Counted from the first letter of the stretch, positions 1 to 9,133 are shown. The stretch: 64,000 nucleotides of DNA from Pseudomonas sp. H9 (GCF_004353925.1 NZ_SMOK01000027.1:182847-246846); one strand, 5' to 3'. Translations and numbers: made by a program. The notes: generated by a model from the sequence alone, not told the origin.

Positions 1-116
1 TCATATCGCTGGCGCGCTTATTGCCTGACTACCCGGCAACAGGATGTAGCACTCTTTCTAAAGGGTGCACCTGACGAAACAGGATTCAGAAAGCCACTCC
101 TTTCAAAGGTAGTTTT

Positions 117-1511
117 ATGAGCGGTACGCACAATTCCAATGACCTCGCTCAGGGGCTCAAACAGCGGCATGTCACTATGCTGTCCATTGCTGGCGTGATC
201 GGCGCCGGTCTGTTCGTAGGTTCGGGCCATGCCATCGCGGCAGCCGGCCCAGCCGTTCTGCTGGCCTATGCTGCTGCCGGTACCTTGGTGGTGCTGGTGA
301 TGCGCATGCTCGGGGAGATGGCAGTTGCCTCGCCCGACACCGGTTCGTTCTCCACCTATGCCGACAAGGCCATCGGCCATTGGGCCGGCTTCACCATCGG
401 TTGGTTGTACTGGTGGTTCTGGGTATTGGTGATCCCGCTGGAGGCTAACGCCGCCGCAACCATTCTGCATGCCTGGTTCCCTGAAGTCGGGATCTGGGTG
501 TTTACCTTGGTCATTACCCTGCTGTTGACCGCCACCAACCTGTTCAGTGTGAAGAACTACGGTGAATTCGAGTTCTGGTTTGCGCTGCTCAAGGTCGTCG
601 CGATCATTGGCTTCATCGTGCTGGGTGTAGCTGCAGTGTTCGGCTTCCTGCCCAACAGCCAGGTCAGCGGTGTCAGCCACCTGTTCGACACCCAAGGCTT
701 CATGCCTAACGGCCTGGGAGCGGTGCTGGCCGCCATGCTGACTACCATGTTCTCGTTCATGGGTACCGAGATCGTTACCATTGCTGCTGCTGAATCCAAG
801 GATCCGGGCAAGCAGATCTCCCGCGCCACCAATTCGGTGATCTGGCGGATTTTCCTGTTCTACCTCGTGTCGATCTTCCTGGTCGTGGCGCTGGTGCCGT
901 GGAACAACAGTGACCTGGCTGAAGTTGGTTCGTACCAGACCGTGCTCAACTTTATGGGCATTCCTAACGCCAAGCTGATCGTCGACATCGTGGTGTTGAT
1001 CGCGGTAACCAGCTGCCTGAACTCGGCGCTGTACACCTCTTCGCGCATGCTCTTCTCCCTGAGCAAGCGTGGTGATGCGCCTGCTGTGGCTCAGCGCACC
1101 ACCTCCAGCGGTACACCGTACGTTGCCGTGGTGCTGTCGACCGCCGCCGCGTTCCTGACTGTAATTGCCAACTACGTGGCGCCTGCTGCGGTATTTGAGT
1201 TCCTGCTGGCCAGCTCTGGCGCTATCGCCTTGCTGGTGTACCTGGTGATTGCTGTGTCGCAACTGCGCATGCGCCGTCAGCGCATGGCGCGGGGCGAGAA
1301 GATCGCGTTCAAGATGTGGCTGTTCCCGGGCCTGACCTGGGCGACCATCGCGTTCATTGTTGCCATTCTGACCGTGATGCTGATCCGTCCGGATCATCGC
1401 ATCGAGATCGTGGCGACCGGCTTGCTGTCGATTGCTGTGGTGGCGGCGGGGCTGCTGGTGGCGCGTAAGCGCAAGGCCGAGGCGGCTGGGCGTGTGGTGT
1501 TGGAGAGCTGA
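117..1511 (+). CDS. gabP: APC-family amino acid permease, GABA permease-like
   Basis: A 464-residue inner-membrane permease, close to the usual length of GabP-type transporters, predicted to import gamma-aminobutyrate or a related amino acid by proton symport. The N-terminus carries the APC signature (IAGVIGAGLFVGSG near residues 23-37), followed by about twelve hydrophobic segments and a basic cytoplasmic tail. The charged loop with AAESKDPGKQI near residues 222-232 is typical of the amino acid transporter branch. The ATG has an AAAGG ribosome site 7 nt upstream. The gene stands alone and is followed by a REPIN. Family assignment is firm; GABA as substrate is inferred from similarity and from synteny with P. 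putida, and other small amino acids remain possible. Confidence 0.82.
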   Translation: MSGTHNSNDLAQGLKQRHVTMLSIAGVIGAGLFVGSGHAIAAAGPAVLLAYAAAGTLVVLVMRMLGEMAVASPDTGSFSTYADKAIGHWAGFTIGWLYWWFWVLVIPLEANAAATILHAWFPEVGIWVFTLVITLLLTATNLFSVKNYGEFEFWFALLKVVAIIGFIVLGVAAVFGFLPNSQVSGVSHLFDTQGFMPNGLGAVLAAMLTTMFSFMGTEIVTIAAAESKDPGKQISRATNSVIWRIFLFYLVSIFLVVALVPWNNSDLAEVGSYQTVLNFMGIPNAKLIVDIVVLIAVTSCLNSALYTSSRMLFSLSKRGDAPAVAQRTTSSGTPYVAVVLSTAAAFLTVIANYVAPAAVFEFLLASSGAIALLVYLVIAVSQLRMRRQRMARGEKIAFKMWLFPGLTWATIAFIVAILTVMLIRPDHRIEIVATGLLSIAVVAAGLLVARKRKAEAAGRVVLES

Positions 1512-1514
1512 TTG

Positions 1515-1575
1515 ATCGCGGGGCAAGCCCGCTCCTACAAGTGGTCCACTGTGGGAGCGGGCTTGCCCCGCGATA
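1515..1575. repeat. REPIN, convergent class, after gabP
   Basis: Two copies of the local REP core CGCGGGGCAAGCCCGCTCC face each other across a short linker, so the transcript can fold into a long hairpin. This is the first of about 18 such elements in the window, all between genes. They fall into two classes: convergent (this one, short linker) and divergent (GGAGCGGGC first, linker of about 22-26 nt with a shared ACTGACA-like centre). This copy lies between the ends of the convergent genes gabP and the downstream hypothetical gene and could act as a bidirectional terminator or mRNA stabiliser. Confidence 0.93.
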
Positions 1576-1586
1576 GGTTCCTGAAG

Positions 1587-2027
1587 TCAGCCAAACTGCT
1601 TCTGTTGTACCTTGGCCACCGCTTCGGAGGCCGAGACATAAGCCGCCTGGAACTCGTCGCTTTCCAGCCAGGCCATGGTGGTGTCTTCATCGGCACCGTC
1701 CAGCCATTTGCGGTAGGCGGTGAAGACCATGACGATGTAGTCAGTGGCGTGCTCTTCCTTGTGGCCTTTAAGTACCAGGGCCAGCAACGGATCAACCAGG
1801 AACACCGAGATCAGCGGCACCAGGCCGCCTTCCTGGGCTTGTTTCATCTTCTCGAACAGGGCGTTGTAGCTGCCCGATTCCATGGCTTTGTTGAACACCT
1901 GCTCGACGCTGGCGCTGGAGCTTTCGCCGGAGCTTTTGACCGCCTGGCCGCTACGCACCATGCGGTTCTCGCGTGCCTTGGCGGCGGCACGTTTGGCGCG
2001 TTTCTGTTGTTTGCTGTTGGAAGCCAT
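1587..2027 (-). CDS. Conserved hypothetical protein with basic N-terminus
   Basis: A 146-residue soluble protein that I do not recognise. Residues 1-25 are very rich in Lys, Arg and Ala (KQQKRAKRAAAKARENR), which suggests nucleic-acid or ribosome contact. The rest looks like a compact helical domain with one hydrophobic stretch (GLVPLISVFLVDPLLALVL near residues 67-85) too short and interrupted to call a membrane segment. It is transcribed toward gabP and separated from it by a REPIN. Codon use matches neighbouring genes, so it is native. No catalytic motif is visible. Confidence 0.7.
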   Translation of the reverse strand: MASNSKQQKRAKRAAAKARENRMVRSGQAVKSSGESSSASVEQVFNKAMESGSYNALFEKMKQAQEGGLVPLISVFLVDPLLALVLKGHKEEHATDYIVMVFTAYRKWLDGADEDTTMAWLESDEFQAAYVSASEAVAKVQQKQFG

Positions 2028-2105
2028 CGGTGAACCCTGAGTCGAAAAATTTTGCGTATTGAAGCCTAGTTGGCAAAGAAACCCAAGTGCAGCCGACGGC
2101 TTCGC

Positions 2106-3116
2106 TCAGGCGGGCTGTAGCGGCTCGCCACGGTCTTCTTCGGCTTGCACCCGTGCCGCGCGCTCAACCAGCAGCGGATCGGGCTTGTGGGCCACGCTGA
2201 GGTCCTTGCCGGGGTAGTCGAGCGAATGCAGGAAGTGGCGGATGCAATTGATCCGTGCGCGCTTCTTGTCGTCGGACTTGACCACCGTCCACGGCGCATC
2301 GGCGGTGTCGGTATGGAAGAACATGGCTTCCTTGGCGGCGGTGTACTCATCCCACTTGTCCAGCGACTTGATGTCGATGGGCGACAGTTTCCAGTGTTTG
2401 AGCGGGTCATCGCGGCGCGAGATGAAGCGGCGCAGTTGCTCTTCGCGGTTCACCGAGAACCAGTACTTGAACAGCAGGATGCCGCTGTTGCACAGCATGC
2501 GCTCAAGGTCCGGTGCCTGACGCATGAACTCCAGGTACTGCAGAGGTGTGCAGAAGTCCATCACTCGCTCGACACCGGCGCGGTTGTACCAGGAGCGGTC
2601 GAAGAACACCATTTCCCCGGCGGTGGGCAGGTGCTGGATGTAGCGCTGGAAGTACCACTGGCCCTTTTCGTGCTCGGAGGGCTTCTCCAGGGCGACGATG
2701 CGAGCGCCGCGAGGGTTCAGGTGCTCCATGAAGCGTTTGATGGTGCCGCCTTTGCCCGCTGCGTCACGGCCTTCGAACAGTACGACGATGCGTTGGCCGG
2801 TTTCCTTGGCCCAGCTTTGCACCTTGAGCAGTTCGATCTGCAGTTCGTGCTTGGCCTTTTCGTATTCTGCGCGACGCATGCGCGTGCGGTAGGGGTAGCT
2901 GGCAGGTAGCTTCGCGGTGGTGCTGTCTTCGTTGGAGCCGCGCGGTGCAGTGGCAACCTTCAGCGCCGCTGGCTGTTGGCTGATGGTGCTGATCTCGGCG
3001 TCGACAGGTTTGCGCGTGGTGCGTGCTCGCCGTGGGCGGGCAGGGGGCAGGCTGGTGGTCGCCGATATGTCTGAGGTCGGCGCAGGCAGAGGCAGGGCGG
3101 TAGATTCTTCGGTCAT
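2106..3116 (-). CDS. ppk2: Polyphosphate kinase 2
   Basis: A 336-residue class I PPK2, an enzyme that transfers phosphate between polyphosphate and nucleotides, often making GTP or ATP from polyphosphate. Residues 1-75 are a low-complexity Ala/Pro/Arg extension. The kinase core follows, with the Walker A loop GRDAAGKGG at 116-124 and the Walker B/lid sequence DRSWYNRAGVE at 173-183. One PPK2 domain of normal size is present. It is not cotranscribed with an obvious partner. Preferred nucleotide cannot be read from the sequence. Confidence 0.92.
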   Translation of the reverse strand: MTEESTALPLPAPTSDISATTSLPPARPRRARTTRKPVDAEISTISQQPAALKVATAPRGSNEDSTTAKLPASYPYRTRMRRAEYEKAKHELQIELLKVQSWAKETGQRIVVLFEGRDAAGKGGTIKRFMEHLNPRGARIVALEKPSEHEKGQWYFQRYIQHLPTAGEMVFFDRSWYNRAGVERVMDFCTPLQYLEFMRQAPDLERMLCNSGILLFKYWFSVNREEQLRRFISRRDDPLKHWKLSPIDIKSLDKWDEYTAAKEAMFFHTDTADAPWTVVKSDDKKRARINCIRHFLHSLDYPGKDLSVAHKPDPLLVERAARVQAEEDRGEPLQPA

Positions 3117-3217
3117 TAGGGGCCTGTTGGTTTTTTCAAGTGTCCACAGGCAGCATAAGGCGAGGTGCCAGTCGCGTACTGACGGCGGTCAATGGCCCTC
3201 GTTTTTTTCGGCGCAAA

Positions 3218-3248
3218 CAAAAAACCCCTGAATCTCGCGATTCAGGGG
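3218..3248 (-). terminator. Rho-independent terminator of tRNA-Phe
   Basis: On the minus strand a stem formed by CCCCTGAATC and GATTCAGGGG is followed directly by a run of Ts (AAAAAACCCC on the plus strand). It lies about 13 nt beyond the tRNA 3' end, as expected for an intrinsic terminator. Confidence 0.9.
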
Positions 3249-3260
3249 TTTCGGTATTAG

Positions 3261-3336
3261 TGGTGCCCAGAGACGGAATCGAACCGCCGACACGGGGATT
3301 TTCAATCCCCTGCTCTACCGACTGAGCTATCTGGGC
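3261..3336 (-). tRNA. tRNA-Phe (anticodon GAA)
   Basis: Reading the minus strand, a 76-nt cloverleaf starts with GCCCAGA, carries the D arm AGCTCAGTCGGTAGAGC, the anticodon GAA at plus-strand 3301-3303 within GGGGATTGAAAATCCCC, the T loop GGTTCGATTCC and an encoded CCA end. Acceptor-stem pairs are complete. It decodes UUC/UUU. Confidence 0.98.
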
Positions 3337-3346
3337 AACGGGGCGC

Positions 3347-3375
3347 ATTAAAAGGCTTTTTCAGGGTTACGTCAA
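3347..3375 (-). promoter_or_regulatory. Sigma-70 promoter of tRNA-Phe
   Basis: On the minus strand TTGACG (3370-3375) and TTTAAT (3347-3352) are separated by exactly 17 nt, and the tRNA starts about 10 nt downstream. A GC-rich stretch (GCGCCCC) follows the -10, resembling the discriminator of stringently controlled stable-RNA promoters. Confidence 0.8.
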
Positions 3376-3427
3376 ACTTTTTTTGAAAATTTTTTAAATT
3401 AATTCCGTCGCTTACGTTTTTCGGGGG

Positions 3428-3700
3428 TTATTCGCTAGGCGGAACGTAGCCTTCGGCCTTTTCGAATTCCTGGCCGGAGAAGAACTTGTCCATCTCGCCC
3501 TGGAGGAATTTGCGGTCCTCGGCGTTCATCATGTTCAGGCGCTTCTCGTTGATCAGCATGGTCTGCTCTTTCTGCCAGTCGGCCCAGGCCTTCTGCGAGA
3601 TGTGCTCGAAGATGTCCTGGCCTTTGGCGCCTGGGTACGGTGGACGGTCCAGGCCTGGCAGTTCTTCTTTGTACTTGCGGCACATTACGGTGCGGGTCAT
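3428..3700 (-). CDS. yggX: Iron-sulfur protection/Fe(2+)-trafficking protein YggX
   Basis: A 90-residue cytosolic protein of the YggX family, which protects iron-sulfur proteins from oxidative damage. The start MTRTVMCRKYKEELPGLDRPPYPG contains the conserved Cys7 and is diagnostic, as is FLQGEMDKFF in the C-terminal half. Its ATG overlaps the mutY stop codon (ATGA), so it is translationally coupled as the last gene of asmA-mutY-yggX. Coupling to MutY, itself a 4Fe-4S enzyme, is a known arrangement in gammaproteobacteria. Confidence 0.96.
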   Translation of the reverse strand: MTRTVMCRKYKEELPGLDRPPYPGAKGQDIFEHISQKAWADWQKEQTMLINEKRLNMMNAEDRKFLQGEMDKFFSGQEFEKAEGYVPPSE

Positions 3701-4764
3701 CGCGGCTCTCCTGTAAGCAATACGTCGGCCGCGCGTTTCAGCAACTTTTTCACCGGGGCGGCAAGGCCCAGGCGCGGCGGGGTGGCGAGGTTATACCAGA
3801 GCCAGTCGGGCTCGACCACGTGCGCCCGGGTGTCATCGACCCGGACCAACCACGGCTCGATGGCCAGCTGGAAATGGCTGAAAGTGTGGGTCAGGCCATC
3901 AAGTGCCTGCTGTACGCCAAGGTTCAGGCCGTGCTGTTCAGCCAGGTCTTCAAGCTGATCCAGGCTGTCGAGTTCCGGCAGGCTCCACAAACCGCCCCAC
4001 AGCCCCGTAGAGGGGCGACGGTACAGCAGAATGGAACCTTCACGGTTTGCCAGCAGTGGCATCAACGTGCGGCGCTGTGGCAGCTCTTTGCGCGGCTTGG
4101 GTATTGGGTAACGGATCTCCTGGCCAAGCATGTGCGCTTCGCAGCCGATTTGCAGCGGGCACAGCAGGCAACTGGGTTTGCTACGGGTGCACAGCGTGGC
4201 GCCCAGGTCCATCATCGCTTGGGTGTAGTGGTTGACGCGCTGGTGCGGCGTGTAGCGCTCGGCATTGGCCCACAGCGCTTTAGCCACCTTCGGTTCGCCC
4301 GGGTAGCCTTCCTGAGCGGTATAGCGGGCCAGCACGCGCTTGACGTTGCCGTCGAGGATCGGCGCCCGCAGGCCCATGCTGATGCTGGCAATCGCGCCAG
4401 CTGTGGACAAACCGATACCGGGCAGGTCGGTGAGCTTCTCGACATCACGCGGAAACTCGCCGCCATACTGCTCGACGACGATCTTCGCGGTTTTTTGCAG
4501 GTTGCGCGCCCGGGTGTAGTAACCCAGGCCGGTCCACAGATGCAGCACTTCGTCTTCTGGCGCTGCGGCCAGGGCCTGCACGGTCGGCAAAGCCTCCATG
4601 AAGCGGCCGAAGTAGTTGAGCACCGTGCTCACCTGAGTCTGCTGCAACATGATCTCGGAAACCCACACCCGATACGGGGTAATGCCCTGTTGCCAGGGCA
4701 GGTCATGACGGCCGTTCCGGTCGTACCACTCCAGCACCGCGCTGGAAAACTGCTCGGGGCTCAT
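3697..4764 (-). CDS. mutY: A/G-specific adenine DNA glycosylase MutY
   Basis: A 355-residue base-excision repair enzyme that removes adenine mispaired with 8-oxoguanine. Visible features are the catalytic Glu37 in WVSEIMLQQTQV, the helix-hairpin-helix LPGIGLSTAGAI at 114-125, catalytic Asp138 in LDGNVKR, and the 4Fe-4S loop with Cys192, Cys199, Cys202 and Cys208 in the expected C-X6-C-X2-C-X5-C pattern. The C-terminal part is the MutT-like domain that recognises 8-oxoG. The start overlaps the asmA stop by ATGA and the end overlaps yggX likewise. Confidence 0.97.
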   Translation of the reverse strand: MSPEQFSSAVLEWYDRNGRHDLPWQQGITPYRVWVSEIMLQQTQVSTVLNYFGRFMEALPTVQALAAAPEDEVLHLWTGLGYYTRARNLQKTAKIVVEQYGGEFPRDVEKLTDLPGIGLSTAGAIASISMGLRAPILDGNVKRVLARYTAQEGYPGEPKVAKALWANAERYTPHQRVNHYTQAMMDLGATLCTRSKPSCLLCPLQIGCEAHMLGQEIRYPIPKPRKELPQRRTLMPLLANREGSILLYRRPSTGLWGGLWSLPELDSLDQLEDLAEQHGLNLGVQQALDGLTHTFSHFQLAIEPWLVRVDDTRAHVVEPDWLWYNLATPPRLGLAAPVKKLLKRAADVLLTGEPR

Positions 4765-7013
4765 TTCTTGAACAGCCCCTTGAGCGCGTCTTTGACTTCT
4801 GGGCTCACCTTGTCACCTAACTTCTCGTCGATCTTGTCACTGAGTTTCTCGCTGACTTTGTCGCCCGCAAGCTTGGCGGCGACTTTGCCCAGGCCGTCTT
4901 TGTCCAGACGGCAGGCCTTGGCGCCCAGCTCCAGCGGGCCACGGCAGCGCAATGGCAGTTCAAGGCCGACATAGCGTTCACCCACCTGGCAGGCCGGGTC
5001 GGGCATGTCGCGCTTGTCGCCTTCGACGATCACGCCCACCCGGTAGTCCATGCCCAGCACGCGCAGGTCGAGGTCGCCATGGCCATTGACACTCAGGCCG
5101 GGAATGCGGGCCTTGAGATCAGGGTTGGTAGCCACGCCATTACGCAGCACCAGGCTGCCTTTAAGCTCCTGGAACGGTGTGTCTTTGCCGCGCGGTTCGC
5201 CGCTCAGGGATTTGCGGTTGAGGGTGGCGATGGCCTGACACAGTTGCTGTTCAAGGTTGGCGTTGACCAGGATGCCGTCGTTGATGACAAAGCTGGCGTT
5301 GCCGTTGAGGGTTTCGACCAGCGCCTTCTGGCTGTTGCCGGTGGCGGTCAGGTCGCTGTTCAGGGTCAGCAGGCCTTTGACTGGTGGGGTTTCGGTCTGG
5401 CTCTTGATGAAGTGCTCGACCGGTACACGGGTGACCTTGGTGTTCAGGCCAATCTGCGGTACTGCCGGGCGCACATCCAGGGTGCCTTTGGTTTCAAAGC
5501 TGCCATCGTAGAGGCCGCCACGCAGCGCTTCGAGGGTGATCAAACCACCTTGGCCCTGGGTTTTCAGGTGGGCGTTCTCGATCGGCAGTTTTTCCAGGGT
5601 CAGCAAACCGAAGCTCAGGTCAGCCTGCAAATCGAGCTGACGCAGGCGATCGACCGGCAACAGCTTGTCGTTGCTCCAGGCTTCCTGGGTCGGGGCGTCG
5701 GGCAGTGGGGTGTTACCGGCACTGGCCAGGGCGCTTTGTTCCTTGCTCTTGACCTCGGCCTGACGCGCCGCCGAAGCGCTGGCTGCTGCTTCGCTCTTGG
5801 CCGGGAAGTAACGGTCGGCGTCGAATTTGTCGGCTTTGAGCTGGATGCGCAGGGCTTGCTTGGCGAAGTCTTCAATGGCCAGGCGGCCGCTGAAGGCGCT
5901 GTCGTCGAGTTTTACCGCCAAGTCTTCGAGGGCCAGGCTGTTGGGGCTGCCTTGCAGGCGGCTGACCATTTCGAACTTGCTCAGGGCGGTGGCGTCAGTG
6001 GTGGCTGGCAGCGTCACGCCGACGCTGTCGAGGAAGGCGCGCAGGTTGACCTGAGCAATAGACAGGCCGCCGCTCAATTGCGGGGTTTTGTCCAGCTCAC
6101 GCACGTTCAGCTCGCCAAGGGCGCGCAACTGGTTGGCAGAGAGTTTCAGGCCGTTCCATTCAGCAACGTTGGCGGCAAGGTCGGCCAGCAGTTGGCCCTG
6201 GGCCGCGAAGGTCAGGGTTTTGCCTTGCAGTGGTTCGCCGGACGCTTCACCGCTGAGTTTCATGTCTTCGAACTGGTAGCGCTTGAGGCGACGGTCAAAG
6301 CGCAGTTCACCGACAAGTTCGGTGCGGGCCTTGAGAACCGGCTGACCCATGCTGACAAACGCAGTCATTTTCAGTGGGATGTTCACCCCCTCATGCACCA
6401 CGCCGGTGCTCAGCTGGATGCTTTCGGCGCCGAAAGTCTGGCCGGTGCGGGCATCGCTGTACTGAACGCGGGCGTTGTTTACCGTCAGGCTGTCGATGTC
6501 GAGCTTGACCGGGCGCTCGCTGCTGTCGCTCTTGCTTTCGGCTTTGGTGTTGGTATCGCTGGCAGGGGCGGGCGCTGTACTGTCAGTGGTCGCTGCGGTG
6601 GCGGTCGGCAGCGGCTTGCCGATGTCTTCCCAGTTGCCATGTCCTTGCTCGTCGCGGCTCAGGATCAGGTTCAGGCCTTCGACACGCACATCGCTCATCT
6701 GCACTTCACGGCGCAACAGCGGCAGCACGCGTACCGACAAACCAAGCATCTGCAAGTCGGCGAACGGCACTTTCGGGTTGTTCAGTGTGGCAATGCTGGC
6801 CTCATGCAATTCCAGCCCCAGCCAAGGGAAAAGGCTCCAGCCAATATCGCCATTGAGCGTCAGCTCGACGTGGGCTTTGTCGCGTGCAAGCTGGCGAATC
6901 TCGTCTTTGTAGTCGTTGGGATCGAAGAGGTGGGTCAGGGCAAAACCCAGAGCCACAATGATCAGCAACAACCCGAGAAGCACTAGCCCCAGGATTTTGC
7001 CGAACGCTTTCAT
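4761..7013 (-). CDS. asmA: AsmA family protein
   Basis: A 750-residue AsmA-type protein of the bridge-like lipid-transport superfamily, anchored in the inner membrane and extending into the periplasm, linked to outer-membrane lipid homeostasis. I chose the ATG at 7013 because MKAFGKILGLVLLGLL begins a single N-terminal membrane segment and AAGGACTCGCC supplies a ribosome site; the longer open frame adds an implausible leader. A Ser/Ala/Thr-rich linker occurs near residues 155-180, and the C-terminus ends in a lysine-rich helix with repeated KLGDKVSE-like turns. A good -10 box (TATACT, 7053-7058) lies upstream. First gene of the asmA-mutY-yggX operon. Confidence 0.92.
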   Translation of the reverse strand: MKAFGKILGLVLLGLLLIIVALGFALTHLFDPNDYKDEIRQLARDKAHVELTLNGDIGWSLFPWLGLELHEASIATLNNPKVPFADLQMLGLSVRVLPLLRREVQMSDVRVEGLNLILSRDEQGHGNWEDIGKPLPTATAATTDSTAPAPASDTNTKAESKSDSSERPVKLDIDSLTVNNARVQYSDARTGQTFGAESIQLSTGVVHEGVNIPLKMTAFVSMGQPVLKARTELVGELRFDRRLKRYQFEDMKLSGEASGEPLQGKTLTFAAQGQLLADLAANVAEWNGLKLSANQLRALGELNVRELDKTPQLSGGLSIAQVNLRAFLDSVGVTLPATTDATALSKFEMVSRLQGSPNSLALEDLAVKLDDSAFSGRLAIEDFAKQALRIQLKADKFDADRYFPAKSEAAASASAARQAEVKSKEQSALASAGNTPLPDAPTQEAWSNDKLLPVDRLRQLDLQADLSFGLLTLEKLPIENAHLKTQGQGGLITLEALRGGLYDGSFETKGTLDVRPAVPQIGLNTKVTRVPVEHFIKSQTETPPVKGLLTLNSDLTATGNSQKALVETLNGNASFVINDGILVNANLEQQLCQAIATLNRKSLSGEPRGKDTPFQELKGSLVLRNGVATNPDLKARIPGLSVNGHGDLDLRVLGMDYRVGVIVEGDKRDMPDPACQVGERYVGLELPLRCRGPLELGAKACRLDKDGLGKVAAKLAGDKVSEKLSDKIDEKLGDKVSPEVKDALKGLFKK

Positions 7014-7391
7014 GGGCGAGTCCTTGTAGTCCGATTCAAAATTTAGCCGCAGAGTATAGCGCTGTGCATGTTGCCACTGGGGACAAGCACGGCTTATTAC
7101 GGAGTTCTCCTGCAACATTGCCGGATATTGCCGCTGTCACTGACCTGCGGTGGTCAGGATTTCGACAGCGATAGGCATGGCAGTTCCTTGCGCGTAAGCC
7201 TCAGATTCCCGGTAATTGACGATATCAGTTTGCTTTCAAACTGGGAGGCTAATGCTACTCTTGCGCCGCTCACAGGCCCTGCTGTGGCGAAATGTCGCAA
7301 TTTGTAGGGCAGTTGTGCCAAAAACGATCAGTTGCCGATGGGCCAAGGTCGAGAGCCGTGAGCTGACCATCTCTTTGAAGGGAACACAATA
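7014..7391. other. Divergent intergenic region asmA / MFS gene
   Basis: A 378-bp region between divergent genes. On the minus strand TATACT at 7053-7058 is a likely -10 for asmA, without a convincing -35. Just before the MFS gene GAAGGG serves as the ribosome site. I see no clear operator, repeat or RNA gene in the rest. Confidence 0.4.
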
Positions 7392-9047
7392 ATGAACAGC
7401 AGTATCACGGCTGGCGCGCTCACTGGCGGCCCGGGTTTTCTGGTCAAGGAGCGGATCATTGCCGCGCCGGGCTTTAACCGTTGGTTGGTGCCGCCAGCGG
7501 CCTTGGCGATTCATCTGTGCATTGGTATGGCCTATGGCTTCTCGGTGTTCTGGTTGCCGTTGTCGCAAGCGATTGGCATCACCGCGCCGGTTGCCTGTGC
7601 ACCTGACATGGGCTTCTTCGCCCGCTTGTTCAGCAGCGAGTGCGACTGGCAGATCTCGATGTTGAGCTGGATCTACACGCTGTTCTTCGTGTTCCTTGGC
7701 TGCTCTGCTGCGGTATGGGGCGGTTGGCTGGAGCATGCCGGGCCGCGCAAGGCCGGGGTGGTGTCGGCGCTTTGCTGGTGTTGTGGTTTGCTGATGTCGG
7801 CATACGGCATTTACATCCACCAACTGTGGCTGATGTGGCTGGGGTCGGGTGTTATTGGCGGTATTGGCTTGGGCCTTGGCTACATTTCCCCGGTTTCGAC
7901 CCTGATCAAGTGGTTCCCCGACAAGCGCGGCATGGCTACCGGCATGGCCATCATGGGCTTTGGCGGTGGCGCGATGGTTGGCGCACCGTTGGCCGCAGCG
8001 TTGATGAACCACTTTGCCACCCCGGACAGTGTCGGCGTGTGGCAGAGTTTTGTGGTGATGGCTGGCATCTACTTTGTGTTCATGATCGGCGGTGCCTTGG
8101 CCTACCGTGTGCCGCCCACCGGCTGGAAACCTGAAGGCTGGGCCGCGCCGTTGAAGAAGGCCAGCAATGCAATGATCACCCACCGTCACGTGCACGTGAG
8201 TGTGGCGTGGAGAACCCCACAGTTCGCGCTGATCTGGCTGGTGCTTTGCCTGAATGTGTCGGCAGGTATTGGCATTCTCGGCATGGCCTCGCCGCTGTTG
8301 CAGGAGGTGTTTGCTGGCAAGTTGTTGGGTAATGACCTGAGCTTCAGCGAACTCAGCACCGTGCAATTGACCCAGATCGCGGCCATTGCTGCCGGGTTTA
8401 CCGGCCTGTTGAGCCTGTTCAACATTGGCGGGCGCTTTTTCTGGGCTTCGTTCTCCGACTATATCGGCCGCAAGAACACCTATTTCGCTTTCTTCGCCTT
8501 GGGTGTAGCGCTGTATGCGCTGATTCCGAACATGGGCCATTTGGGCAACATCGCCCTGTTCGTGGCGGCGTTTTGCATCATTCTGTCGATGTATGGCGGC
8601 GGTTTCGCCACTGTGCCGGCGTATCTGGCGGATCTGTTTGGTACGCAGATGGTCGGTGCCATTCACGGTCGCCTGCTGACTGCCTGGGCAGCGGCTGGCG
8701 TGCTGGGGCCGGTGTTGATCACCTATCTGCGTGAGTATCAGCTGGCACTGGGCGTTGAGCGTGCTGCGGTGTACGACATCACCCTGTACATCCTTGCCGG
8801 CCTGCTGGTGCTGGGCTTTGTTTGCAACCTGCTGGTGCGCCCGGTGGCCGACAAGCACTTCATGACCGACGCACAATTGGCGGCTGAACAGGCCTTGGGC
8901 CATGACCAGGGCAACGCGCGTGTGCTGGAGTGGCATGCAGCGCCGGGCAGCCTGCCATTGGTGATCGCCGCCTGGTTGGCGGTAGGGATTCCGCTGGCCT
9001 GGGGCATCTGGGTGACCCTGCAAAAAACCGCAGTACTGTTCAACTGA
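7392..9047 (+). CDS. MFS transporter, oxalate/formate antiporter (OFA) family
   Basis: A 551-residue major facilitator protein. The stretch LGLGYISPVSTLIKWFPDKR followed by GMATGMAIMGFGGGA around residues 160-195 is characteristic of the OFA/OxlT-like family, and LCIGMAYGFSVFWLPL in segment 1 fits too. It is longer than the usual 420 residues: there is an insertion after segment 1 containing CAPDMGFF and two extra C-terminal hydrophobic segments after residue 500, giving about 14 segments. The ATG has GAAGGG 9 nt upstream. Substrate is unknown; a small organic anion is the family expectation. It is monocistronic and ends at a REPIN. Confidence 0.85.
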   Translation: MNSSITAGALTGGPGFLVKERIIAAPGFNRWLVPPAALAIHLCIGMAYGFSVFWLPLSQAIGITAPVACAPDMGFFARLFSSECDWQISMLSWIYTLFFVFLGCSAAVWGGWLEHAGPRKAGVVSALCWCCGLLMSAYGIYIHQLWLMWLGSGVIGGIGLGLGYISPVSTLIKWFPDKRGMATGMAIMGFGGGAMVGAPLAAALMNHFATPDSVGVWQSFVVMAGIYFVFMIGGALAYRVPPTGWKPEGWAAPLKKASNAMITHRHVHVSVAWRTPQFALIWLVLCLNVSAGIGILGMASPLLQEVFAGKLLGNDLSFSELSTVQLTQIAAIAAGFTGLLSLFNIGGRFFWASFSDYIGRKNTYFAFFALGVALYALIPNMGHLGNIALFVAAFCIILSMYGGGFATVPAYLADLFGTQMVGAIHGRLLTAWAAAGVLGPVLITYLREYQLALGVERAAVYDITLYILAGLLVLGFVCNLLVRPVADKHFMTDAQLAAEQALGHDQGNARVLEWHAAPGSLPLVIAAWLAVGIPLAWGIWVTLQKTAVLFN

Positions 9048-9063
9048 CGGAATGCAGAGCTCG

Positions 9064-9133
9064 GTGGGAGCGGGCTTGCCCCGCGATACGATGTGACTGA
9101 CAGATCGCTATCGCGGGGCAAGCCCGCTCCTAC
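9064..9133. repeat. REPIN, divergent class, after the MFS gene
   Basis: GGAGCGGGCTTGCCCCGCG and its inverse lie around a linker of about 22 nt containing GTGACTGACAG. It sits between the MFS stop codon and the hisB promoter and probably separates the two transcripts. Confidence 0.92.

Noticed and set aside
18..1526. Long minus-strand open frame opposite gabP and similar long antisense frames elsewhere (for example 5079-6986, 7236-9023, 26323-28005, 44751-47705)
   Set aside because: They mirror strongly supported genes, have histidine-, glutamine- or arginine-rich compositions typical of antisense frames in GC-rich DNA, and lack ribosome sites or family motifs.
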